Assembly: GCA_023443625.1 (NCBI GenBank)
Contig: JAEZTQ010000105.1
Location: forward strand, 1-64,000
Length of the DNA: 64,000 bases
Direction of reading: 5' to 3'
Origin: Bacillota bacterium
GTDB taxonomy: Bacteria; Bacillota_A; Clostridia; Lachnospirales; Lachnospiraceae
The position numbers and the translations under genes are program-made. The notes under the pieces are model-generated. The model was not told where the DNA came from. It did no database searches and was given only the letters and a program-made list of their open reading frames with translations. Shown in pieces: positions 57,695 to 64,000 of the stretch; within the stretch, counting starts at the first letter, position 1, and each line of letters opens with the position of its first letter.

Positions 57695-59743
57695 CTATGC
57701 TTCTTTTCCACCACTGACTATAGCGTAATATGCGTTAGATGTCATGCGGTATACCAGAGTATAAAAGAGTGCAAATATTAAGTAGCTGATTATAGTCACA
57801 AGGATCAGAAGGGTTAAGTTGGTTAAATTAAATATCAAAAGCAGCTTGCGTATCATGGGGAAGGCAAAGGCAAGATGGAGGCCAGCGGTGATAAGGGGCA
57901 GGAAAAATACGGTCAAAAGCTGGGAATTGATGCTCTTGCGGATATCCTTTTTGGTCATTCCAACCTTCTTCATAATTTCAAATCGAGACTGATCTTCATA
58001 GCCTTCACTGATTTGCTTATAGTAAATAATCAGCACAGCTGCAAAGATGAATACAATGCTGAGCATGATGCCAAGGAAGAAAAGCCCTCCGTAAGTAGCA
58101 TAAAAATCACCACGTTGTGAAGCCGCGCATTCCAAGCTGTAGGAATAGATACCACCCTCTCCTTCTAAAGACAGACTGCGGAAACTCCCTATCATCTGCT
58201 CATAGATTTCTACGTGTACTTCATCGGCTTCGTCCAAATCGAAGCCATAATACCAGCGAAGTCTAATCATGGGGTCATTATTATTATCCACTAGATCCAT
58301 GAGTGGTTCTATACTGGATTCTAAATCCGGAAGTATAATAACCATAGATGGTAAAATATCCATTGCAAAACTTCCACTTCCAACAAAGTCTTTCAGTAGT
58401 TTTTTAACCTGAAAGGTTTTTCCGCCTTTAATTGTGAAGGTATCATTGGTATATTTGGCCCTTACAGTGTAGATCATGATTTGATTATCATCCAGCATCT
58501 CATTTGTACCCATTAAACGGTTATAATCTGCTAGGGGTACCATATAGACCTGATATACATCGCTATATGTGCTTAGCTCAAAGGTATCCACTGCTGCCAC
58601 ATCGGTTTCAAGATAGCCATCCTGTAAAAGGCCGGTTACTTTGGCCGTACGATACTCTAGCACACTCTGACGGCTTACATTATTCTCATCCACTACCTGA
58701 TCTACTGCCTGGCGAAGGAAAGCGATATTATCATCTTTCATATTCTCCATAGAATTCAAATCAATATTTACCTCTATGTTTTTCGGATAACGTGTACGTA
58801 GACTGTCTTCCGCTCCGATATAAAGACAAGTAGAGGAGGAAAGCATTACCAACACCATAGTACCAAGTATACATATAGATGCTAATCCTGCACCATTGCG
58901 CTTCATGCGGTAGACCATGGAGGAGACTGACACAAAATGATTGGATTTATAGTAATATTTTTTATTCTTTTGTAGAATGCGGCAAAAGGTCACGGAACCA
59001 GCGATAAATATAAGATAGGTAGCAAGGATAACGATAATAACGGCTACAAAGAACCAGATAAGTGCTTCCAGTGGGTCTTTTATGGACAGGGCAATATAAT
59101 AGGCAACTCCCAGCAAAAGAACCCCCAGTAAACCAAAAAACCAATTACCCTTTGGTGGCTTTTCGCCAGTGTTCTCGCTATGCAGCAAGGCTACCGGATT
59201 TGATGCGTGTATCTGCCTTAAGGTATTTAGTAAAATCAAAGCAAAGATAACCGCAAAGAGAGCAAATGCTTGGAAAATTGCTTTTCCTGAGATGGTTAGG
59301 GAATAGCTGATCTCTCCTTGCATAATATTCATCAATCCCAGTTCTGCAAATTTTGAGAGTGCAATCCCTGCCACGGAACCAATACTCATGGATATGGCAA
59401 AAATAATCAGTGTTTCCCAACAAAGAATTCGGGCAATATTTTTCTTACCCATGCCAAGTATATTATATAAGCCGAATTCCTTTTTTCTTCTACGCACAAG
59501 AAAAGAGTTGGTATAGAAAAGAAAAATGAGGGCAAAGACACCGATTACAAAGCGTCCCAAAGAGAGAACTATTTTGATTGTACCGCCACCGGACATATGG
59601 TTTAATAAGGGCAGTACAGCAAGAAATGCCATAATGTAAAACATCATAATCATGCCCATACAAGTTAGGATATAAGGTGTATATTGCCGCTTGTTTTTAC
59701 GAATGCCCATCCAGGCCAGTTTAGGATAAAAACCTGTCTTCAT
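57695..59743 (-). CDS. BceB-like ABC transporter permease
   Basis: A 682-residue FtsX-type permease. About ten membrane spans are visible: one near residue 20-45, three around 60-170, two near 200-260, one at 290, then a large extracellular domain of about 220 residues (LYIGAEDSLRTRYP to MDILPSMVIILPDLESS and onward), and three more near the C terminus. This is the layout of BceB, in which the big loop senses bacitracin-like peptides and flux through the transporter drives the kinase. It starts with ATG overlapping the ATPase stop (TAATG-type), so the two are coupled. Confidence 0.92.
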   Translation of the reverse strand: MKTGFYPKLAWMGIRKNKRQYTPYILTCMGMIMMFYIMAFLAVLPLLNHMSGGGTIKIVLSLGRFVIGVFALIFLFYTNSFLVRRRKKEFGLYNILGMGKKNIARILCWETLIIFAISMSIGSVAGIALSKFAELGLMNIMQGEISYSLTISGKAIFQAFALFAVIFALILLNTLRQIHASNPVALLHSENTGEKPPKGNWFFGLLGVLLLGVAYYIALSIKDPLEALIWFFVAVIIVILATYLIFIAGSVTFCRILQKNKKYYYKSNHFVSVSSMVYRMKRNGAGLASICILGTMVLVMLSSSTCLYIGAEDSLRTRYPKNIEVNIDLNSMENMKDDNIAFLRQAVDQVVDENNVSRQSVLEYRTAKVTGLLQDGYLETDVAAVDTFELSTYSDVYQVYMVPLADYNRLMGTNEMLDDNQIMIYTVRAKYTNDTFTIKGGKTFQVKKLLKDFVGSGSFAMDILPSMVIILPDLESSIEPLMDLVDNNNDPMIRLRWYYGFDLDEADEVHVEIYEQMIGSFRSLSLEGEGGIYSYSLECAASQRGDFYATYGGLFFLGIMLSIVFIFAAVLIIYYKQISEGYEDQSRFEIMKKVGMTKKDIRKSINSQLLTVFFLPLITAGLHLAFAFPMIRKLLLIFNLTNLTLLILVTIISYLIFALFYTLVYRMTSNAYYAIVSGGKEA

Positions 59744-60507
59744 TACTGATCACCGCCTGTCGCCAACATTGTCAAGGTATCGGAGATTTTTTGGTACAGC
59801 TGTTCATTGGTGCTGTTGCCTCGATAGATTTGATGAAATACCTCTCCGTCTTTGATAAATAGTACCCTCCCAGCATGGCTAGCTGCCTTAACCGAGTGAG
59901 TCACCATGAGGAGGGTCTGTCCACCACCTCTGTTGATCTGGGAAAAGAGCCGGAGCAGCTCATCCGTGGCCTTTGAGTCCAGTGCACCCGTAGGTTCATC
60001 GGCCAAAATAAGGCGGGGATTGGTTATCAAGGCTCTTGCCACGGCGGCTCGCTGCTTCTGACCGCCAGATACCTCATAGGGATATTTTTTAAGTAGTTCT
60101 GTTATACCAAGCTGTGCAGCAATGGGTGTTAACCTTTCCTTCATCTCCAGATAAGTTTTCCCTGCCAATACCAGGGGCAGATAGATGTTATCCTCCAAAG
60201 AGAAGGTGTCAAGCAGGTTGAAGTCCTGAAATACAAAGCCCAGATTATCCCGTCTAAAAGCTGCAATATCTCCTTCCTTAATTTTGGACAGGTCTTTACC
60301 GTCCAGCATTACTGTGCCGCCCGTGGCCTTATCTAGAGCAGCTAAGATATTTAAAAGGGTTGTCTTACCCGAACCAGATTCACCCATGATTGCAATATAC
60401 TCGCCCTGCTCTACACTAAAGGAAACATTACGGAGTGCCTCGACTTTATTTCCACCAAAGCGGGTCATATATACTTTTTTTACCCCACTCACTTCTAATA
60501 TACTCAT
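59743..60507 (-). CDS. BceA-like ABC transporter ATPase
   Basis: A 254-residue ATPase of the MacB/BceA group. Seen: GESGSGKTTLLNILAALDK (Walker A), LGFVFQDFNLLDTFSLEDNI (Q loop), VSGGQKQRAAVARALI (signature), LILADEPTGALDSKAT (Walker B) and VTHSVKAASHAGRVLF (switch His). It powers the partner permease. The ATG at 60507 (MSILEVSGVKKVYM) is ten bases after GGAGG. A putative BceR-type box is about 95 bases upstream, so the transporter pair is probably induced by the two-component system. Confidence 0.94.
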   Translation of the reverse strand: MSILEVSGVKKVYMTRFGGNKVEALRNVSFSVEQGEYIAIMGESGSGKTTLLNILAALDKATGGTVMLDGKDLSKIKEGDIAAFRRDNLGFVFQDFNLLDTFSLEDNIYLPLVLAGKTYLEMKERLTPIAAQLGITELLKKYPYEVSGGQKQRAAVARALITNPRLILADEPTGALDSKATDELLRLFSQINRGGGQTLLMVTHSVKAASHAGRVLFIKDGEVFHQIYRGNSTNEQLYQKISDTLTMLATGGDQ

Positions 60508-60601
60508 CACAAAAAATCCTCCAATCAAATTTCTGCACTTATTGTAGCAAAAGAGGGATATGCAAAACCATCGAATTGGCTTACATTTCCCCCAGAATTT
60601 C

Positions 60602-60615
60602 TAACAATTTTGTAA
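60602..60615. promoter_or_regulatory. Candidate BceR-type binding box upstream of the ABC genes
   Basis: TAACA-ATTT-TGTAA matches the inverted pattern TNACA-N4-TGTAA that I recall for BceR-like regulators. A possible -10 TACAAT (minus strand, 60541-60546) with a poor -35 lies about 60 bases downstream, as expected for an activated promoter. Confidence 0.6.
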
Positions 60616-60619
60616 GAAT

Positions 60620-61612
60620 TTATTCTATCTCTAATTTTCTTTGTGATAAGTCAATCTCTATGACTGTGCCCGTATCTAAAGACGATCTTGCCTTTATTGT
60701 ATGTCCAAGATTATTGCAGATACGTCTGCATAGATACAAGCCAATACCACTGGCTTTTTTATCTTCCCGACCATTGTAGCCGGTATAGCCTTTTTCAAAA
60801 ATACGTGGAAGATCCTCTGGTGCGATACCGATACCAGTATCACGGATGCACAAGATTTTCGGCTCCTCCATCCCAATGGTGATACTGCCCTGGGGTGTGT
60901 ATTTAAGTGCATTCGATAGCAGCTGTTCGATTACAAAGGAGAGCCACTTCTCATCGGTGATTACCTTGGCATCCAAGGGCTCATATTCTAGCTTTAGTCT
61001 TCTGCCAATGAACTCTCCTGCGAATTTTTTTACCCCTTGTTTGATCAAGGAGTCCAAATCACATTCCTTAATTACATAATCTGTAGAATCAGAGCCCAGT
61101 CTAAGGAACATCAGCACCATCTCCACATATTGCTCAATACGAAATAGATCTGCGGAAAGCTTTCGTGAAAGGGAAGAATCCTCATTCTGCAAACGCAGCC
61201 GCATGGAGGCAATAGGTGTCTTAATCTGATGGGCCCAAACCGTATAGTAATCCACCATGTCCGCAAATTTATGATTCATTCCATTGGTAAGTTCAGCCTG
61301 TTCTTGGCAAAGTAAACGGATAATCTCTTGATAATCCTTATCATCTATGGATACAGCTGCCGGAAAAACATGCTCCATCATAGGAGCAGAAAGCTTCAGA
61401 ATTCCCTGCAACTTTTTATGTTTTGCATATGCTTTGCGCATATCCCACCCAGCAAAAAGTATTCCAAATAAAATGCAGAGCAATGCCGGGTATAATACAG
61501 CTTGTATAGGAAGACGGTATAAGCCAAAGGCACAGAAAAAAATCAAAGAAAAAAGAATAAAGACGGCGATTCCCACTCTACGCTCCTTAATATAGGAGAT
61601 AAAAAACTGCAT
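60620..61612 (-). CDS. BceS-like intramembrane-sensing histidine kinase
   Basis: A 330-residue kinase with two close membrane helices (VGIAVFILFSLIFFCAFGLYRL and IQAVLYPALLCILFGILFAGW) and almost no extracellular loop, the hallmark of intramembrane-sensing kinases. The H box is TVWAHQIKTPIASMRLRLQ, the N box EQLLSNALKYTPQ and the G box DTGIGIAPEDLPRIFEKGYTG and ASGIGLYLCRRI. It is expected to read transporter activity and phosphorylate the neighbouring regulator. The ATG at 61612 follows AAAGGAGGGCAT. A longer frame upstream reads into the regulator gene and is not used. Confidence 0.94.
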   Translation of the reverse strand: MQFFISYIKERRVGIAVFILFSLIFFCAFGLYRLPIQAVLYPALLCILFGILFAGWDMRKAYAKHKKLQGILKLSAPMMEHVFPAAVSIDDKDYQEIIRLLCQEQAELTNGMNHKFADMVDYYTVWAHQIKTPIASMRLRLQNEDSSLSRKLSADLFRIEQYVEMVLMFLRLGSDSTDYVIKECDLDSLIKQGVKKFAGEFIGRRLKLEYEPLDAKVITDEKWLSFVIEQLLSNALKYTPQGSITIGMEEPKILCIRDTGIGIAPEDLPRIFEKGYTGYNGREDKKASGIGLYLCRRICNNLGHTIKARSSLDTGTVIEIDLSQRKLEIE

Positions 61613-61631
61613 ATGCCCTCCTTTTAGGCTG

Positions 61632-62303
61632 TTATCCAATGAGATATCCAACACCAAATTTTGTGGTGATAAACCCATCCAGACCTGCCCCATCCAGCTT
61701 CTTACGCAAGCGATTTACATTAACAGTAAGGGTATTCTCATCCACAAAACTGTCTGATTCCCATAAGAGCTCCATCAAACGTTCACGGGAGACAACTTTC
61801 CCCTTATTCTCCATAAGGGCATGGAGAATGCGATATTCATTCTTGGTTAAATCAATTTTATCACCCTGATAGGTTAAGGTGTCATCACCAGTATTAAGCA
61901 AGGCACTTCGATGTTCTAGCACTGGTACTGACTGGGCAAAATCATAAGTACGGCGCAGCAAAGCCTGTATTTTTGCCATCAACACAGTTTGATCAAAGGG
62001 TTTGGCGATGAAATCATCTCCTCCCATGTTCATAGCCATGATCATATTCATATTATCAGAGGCAGAGGAAATGAATATAATTGGTACCTTGGATACCTTC
62101 CGTATCTCACTACACCAATGGTAACCATTGAAAAAAGGCAGGGCTATATCCATCAAAATCAGATGAGGACTACTCTCGGCAAAGTCAGCTAAAACATTGC
62201 GAAAGTTATCAACACATCTGACCTCATAATCCCACATCTCTGCCTGGGCCTTGATTGCCTCGGCAATCCCTCTGTCATCTTCTACAATTAAAATTCGATA
62301 CAC
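61632..62303 (-). CDS. BceR-like OmpR/PhoB-family response regulator
   Basis: A 223-residue regulator. The receiver has the acidic pocket EDD, the phospho-Asp in LILMDIALPFFNG, a switch residue in FISSASDN and the conserved Lys in AKPFDQ. The C-terminal winged helix shows TKNEYRILHALMENKGKVVSRERLMELLW and VNRLRKKLDGAGLDGFITTKFGVGYLI. The start is a GTG at 62303 with AAGGTG upstream. It heads the regulator-kinase-ATPase-permease operon. An inverted repeat at 62329-62358 overlaps its upstream region. Confidence 0.94.
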   Translation of the reverse strand: MYRILIVEDDRGIAEAIKAQAEMWDYEVRCVDNFRNVLADFAESSPHLILMDIALPFFNGYHWCSEIRKVSKVPIIFISSASDNMNMIMAMNMGGDDFIAKPFDQTVLMAKIQALLRRTYDFAQSVPVLEHRSALLNTGDDTLTYQGDKIDLTKNEYRILHALMENKGKVVSRERLMELLWESDSFVDENTLTVNVNRLRKKLDGAGLDGFITTKFGVGYLIG

Positions 62304-62328
62304 TTATTTCACCTTCTAAGGAATTAAT

Positions 62329-62358
62329 ATGTCATTTATCATGTGTTGTAAATGACAT
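62329..62358. promoter_or_regulatory. Inverted repeat upstream of the response regulator gene
   Basis: ATGTCATTTA (62329-62338) and TAAATGACAT (62349-62358) are perfect 10-base complements with a 10-base spacer. The site covers a possible promoter (minus strand TTTACA, 17 bases, TATTAA). It does not match TNACA-N4-TGTAA, so another factor may bind, or the RNA may fold. The remaining 62359-62564 has no gene. Confidence 0.5.
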
Positions 62359-62564
62359 TTCAAATCAATACATAGTACAGCCAATTTTTAATTAGTATAG
62401 CATGAATTTTATTTTCTTACAATTAAGATCCGCCGAAGGTATAAAAGTTTCCCAACGATGATATAATTTCGATTTTATTACTTTTCACTTAATTATTTCC
62501 TCCGCGGTATAGGTTTTGAGTGTTATATAACTTTTTATAAATATAATGGGAAGAAAATTGGAAT

Positions 62565-63104
62565 TTATATAAATCTTTTTACTATTTCTAAATTGTATTT
62601 CAAACTATCATTTCCATCTAATGTAATGTTTTTACATCGGAGCAAATTCTCCCATTCGTCATGTTTTGCTTTACTTCTCATACCTATATCTCCGTTGTCA
62701 TAAGCAGTAGCATATTCTAAAAATTCTATATGGTCTTGATACATATCTCCACCAAAATCTATTCTCGAACCAAAATGTTCTCTTTCTCTTCTTTTTAATC
62801 GCTCTATTCGTATATTAGTATCCGTTTTTAACCGAATAACAAGTGTAAATAAAGGTATAAGTTCATCTCCCCAATCAACAAGTGAACCAGATATAACTAC
62901 CTTATCCGCTTTTTCAAAATCGCTTTTTATCATTGCTAATCTTTCAGCAATATTTCTTTTTTTAGTATAAGGTGGATTTGTTGGTTGCCAATAATAATCA
63001 TCTGTATCCATATAAAAATATCCTAACATATCTCTTATATATTTTCCTAATGTCGATGTTCCAGAACCAGATGCTCCATATATATGTATAATTTCGTATG
63101 CCAT
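62565..63104 (-). CDS. P-loop kinase-like protein (adenylate-kinase-like fold)
   Basis: A 179-residue small nucleotide-binding protein. The phosphate loop is IHIYGASGSGTSTLGKYI, in which the usual Walker A Lys is replaced by Thr (GSGTST), a variant I recall for a family of FlaR/adenylate-kinase-like proteins. It is followed by FYMDTDDYYWQPTNPPYTKKR (possible DxD metal or substrate site), VVISGSLVDWGDELIPLFTLVIRLKTDTNIRIERLKRREREHFG. A phosphotransferase role is likely but the substrate is unknown. It belongs to the accessory right edge. Confidence 0.75.
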   Translation of the reverse strand: MAYEIIHIYGASGSGTSTLGKYIRDMLGYFYMDTDDYYWQPTNPPYTKKRNIAERLAMIKSDFEKADKVVISGSLVDWGDELIPLFTLVIRLKTDTNIRIERLKRREREHFGSRIDFGGDMYQDHIEFLEYATAYDNGDIGMRSKAKHDEWENLLRCKNITLDGNDSLKYNLEIVKRFI

Positions 63105-63255
63105 ATCATTTTCTCCGAATTCAAATTATTCAATTACTCTCTTTATTTGCTTCATAAACATAGCACTAAACTGCTAGTGCAATGGTTCGAATGCCGTTAG
63201 TTTAGTGTATCTCAATTGGTCTTGTTTTCCATTTTATCACTTTGAAAAGTATAAA

Positions 63256-63288
63256 CCTTTAAAATAGAGTCTCAAACTATTTTAAAGG
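63256..63288 (+). promoter_or_regulatory. Hairpin that can cover the integrase-fragment ribosome binding site
   Basis: CCTTTAAAATAG (63256-63267) and CTATTTTAAAGG (63277-63288) are perfect 12-base complements with a 9-base loop. The second arm contains the AAAGG part of AAAGGAGG, so folding would hide the Shine-Dalgarno sequence. Confidence 0.65.
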
Positions 63289-63300
63289 AGGTCATTCATA

Positions 63301-63642
63301 ATGACAAACGAAGAAATTCTGCAAAAACTCGGGGAGGAAATTCATCTCCGAGGATTTAGCCCTCATACATATGAAGAATATATGATTCGTGCTAAATCAC
63401 TCATGATCTATGCAAATCGTCCACTGGAAGAACTTACAGAACTAGATCTGCGTGCATACTTGCTCTACTTACTAGATGTAAAAAAGCTATCAGCAGCAAC
63501 TGTGAATGTTTATAACAGTGCTCTCCTCTTTCTCTATGGTGCGATACCCCATCGACATCTCAATTACTATGATATCCCTCGTCTTAAACATGTATATACT
63601 TACCCCTCTGTGCTTACCATGCAATTATCCAGATTTAAGTAG
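63301..63642 (+). pseudogene. Truncated tyrosine recombinase (N-terminal SAM-like domain only)
   Basis: A 113-residue product. Residues 1-100 match the N-terminal core-binding domain of XerC/XerD-type integrases (EILQKLGEEIHLRGFSPHTYEEYMIRAKSLMIYANRPLEELTELDLRAYLLYLL..SAATVNVYNSALLFLYG). The catalytic domain with the Arg-His-Arg-Tyr residues is missing: after LKHVYTYPSVLT the frame ends at 63642 inside the oppositely coded acetyltransferase gene. It is therefore a remnant of a mobile element cut by a rearrangement. The ribosome binding site AAAGGAGG is intact. Confidence 0.8.
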
Positions 63643-64000
63643 AAGTATAATGCGGTTTCACCTTTATACATTCGATGAGTATATACTTTAGTATCAATTC
63701 CTCCAAGTCTAAAGCCATATTTTAGATAGAAACGACATGCAAGTAAATTCCAATCCTGTGTTTCAAGCGATACTCCATATAAACCTTTTTCCTTACCCCA
63801 TTGCACTGCAGCATCCATTAACATGCTTCCAATACCATGTCCGCGATGCATCCGATCAATCGCAAGATCATCAATAAAAGCATTACCGTTCCATCGTTTA
63901 CATACTCTGATACTACCTACACATTCATCATCAAGTATAGCAAGAAATGCCCCTTGATCCTCGTTTTCGATATACTCCATCGGATCATAGGTATCGTTTG
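63600..64000 (-). CDS. SAT-like GNAT acetyltransferase, partial at window end
   Basis: At least 133 residues, truncated by the right edge so the N terminus is missing. GNAT signatures are seen: GAFLAILDDECVGSIRV, FIDDLAIDRMHRGHGIGSMLMDAAVQWGKEKG (the acetyl-CoA R/Q-x2-G-x-G/A type loop as HRGHGIG), SLETQDWNLLACRFYLKYGFRLGGID and an aromatic C-terminal part YKGETALYFYLNL. This layout resembles streptothricin acetyltransferases (SatA/Sat4-like), which detoxify streptothricin by N-acetylation. The assignment is by pattern and moderately sure. Its 3' end overlaps the integrase remnant on the other strand. Confidence 0.7.
   Translation of the reverse strand, partial: NDTYDPMEYIENEDQGAFLAILDDECVGSIRVCKRWNGNAFIDDLAIDRMHRGHGIGSMLMDAAVQWGKEKGLYGVSLETQDWNLLACRFYLKYGFRLGGIDTKVYTHRMYKGETALYFYLNLDNCMVSTEG

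Noticed and set aside
63181..63200. tRNA-like GGTTCGAATGCC string.
   Set aside because: No acceptor, D or anticodon stems can be drawn around it.

Overview
The window looks like chromosome of a low-GC, endospore-forming anaerobic Firmicute, most likely a member of the Lachnospiraceae (Clostridium cluster XIV type). The support is AT-rich intergenic DNA, GGAGG or AAAGG ribosome binding sites, sporulation genes (yqfC, yqfD, gpr, spoIIP, a SpoVB-like flippase), CIRCE/HrcA control of the chaperones, and gene orders shared with other Firmicutes (yqfC-yqfD-phoH-HD protein-ybeY; rpsT/gpr-spoIIP-lepA-hemW-hrcA-grpE-dnaK-dnaJ-prmA-rsmE). Species is not determined. Nearly all genes lie on the minus strand. 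The exceptions are rpsT, one aminotransferase, a multicopper oxidase and an integrase fragment.

Layout, left to right. 1-234 holds no gene but an unusual nested hairpin. 0.2-3.3 kb is a proline operon (proB, a DUF896 gene, 5-formyl-THF cyclo-ligase, proA). 3.4-10.2 kb carries two flavoproteins, a membrane-anchored protein, a SpoVB-like flippase and a DUF3048 lipoprotein. 10.3-14.9 kb is the yqfC-yqfD-phoH-HD-ybeY group, in which the HD protein is short and diverged. rpsU and alaS follow. 18.3-24.5 kb is a histidine operon (hisZ-hisG-hisD-hisB-hisA-hisIE) read from a consensus sigma-A promoter. It lacks hisC, hisH and hisF, and HisIE carries a degenerate HisF-like barrel at its N terminus. 24.7-31.9 kb holds RNA-modification and housekeeping genes: a prolyl-tRNA editing protein, recU, three RNA-modifying enzymes, a HAD phosphatase, a small alarmone synthetase and rsmE. 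32.2-38.6 kb is prmA and the CIRCE-controlled heat-shock operon. 38.9-46.7 kb has a wall-anchored secreted protein, hemW, lepA, spoIIP, gpr and rpsT.

From about 46.7 kb the content is more accessory: a MocR-type regulator divergent from an aminotransferase with a shared palindromic operator region, a YcdB/SLH-type secreted protein, a 53-residue membrane protein, then a run of oxygen- and redox-related genes (CotA-like multicopper oxidase, extradiol dioxygenase, flavodiiron protein, Cys-rich membrane protein). A complete Bce-type antimicrobial-peptide resistance module follows (response regulator, kinase, ABC ATPase, permease). The right edge holds a P-loop kinase-like protein, a truncated tyrosine recombinase and a partial SAT-like acetyltransferase.

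Intergenic regions carry several repeat families: a ~136-bp structured element twice, each abutting a gene's terminator; a 92-94-bp double-hairpin repeat (tandem pair plus one inverted relative); and four unrelated AT-rich minisatellites. I did not find a clearly new multi-gene defence or biosynthetic system. The best leads are the terminator-associated structured repeat, the HisF-like/HisIE fusion in an incomplete his operon, the diverged HD protein, and the MocR and oxygen-handling loci.
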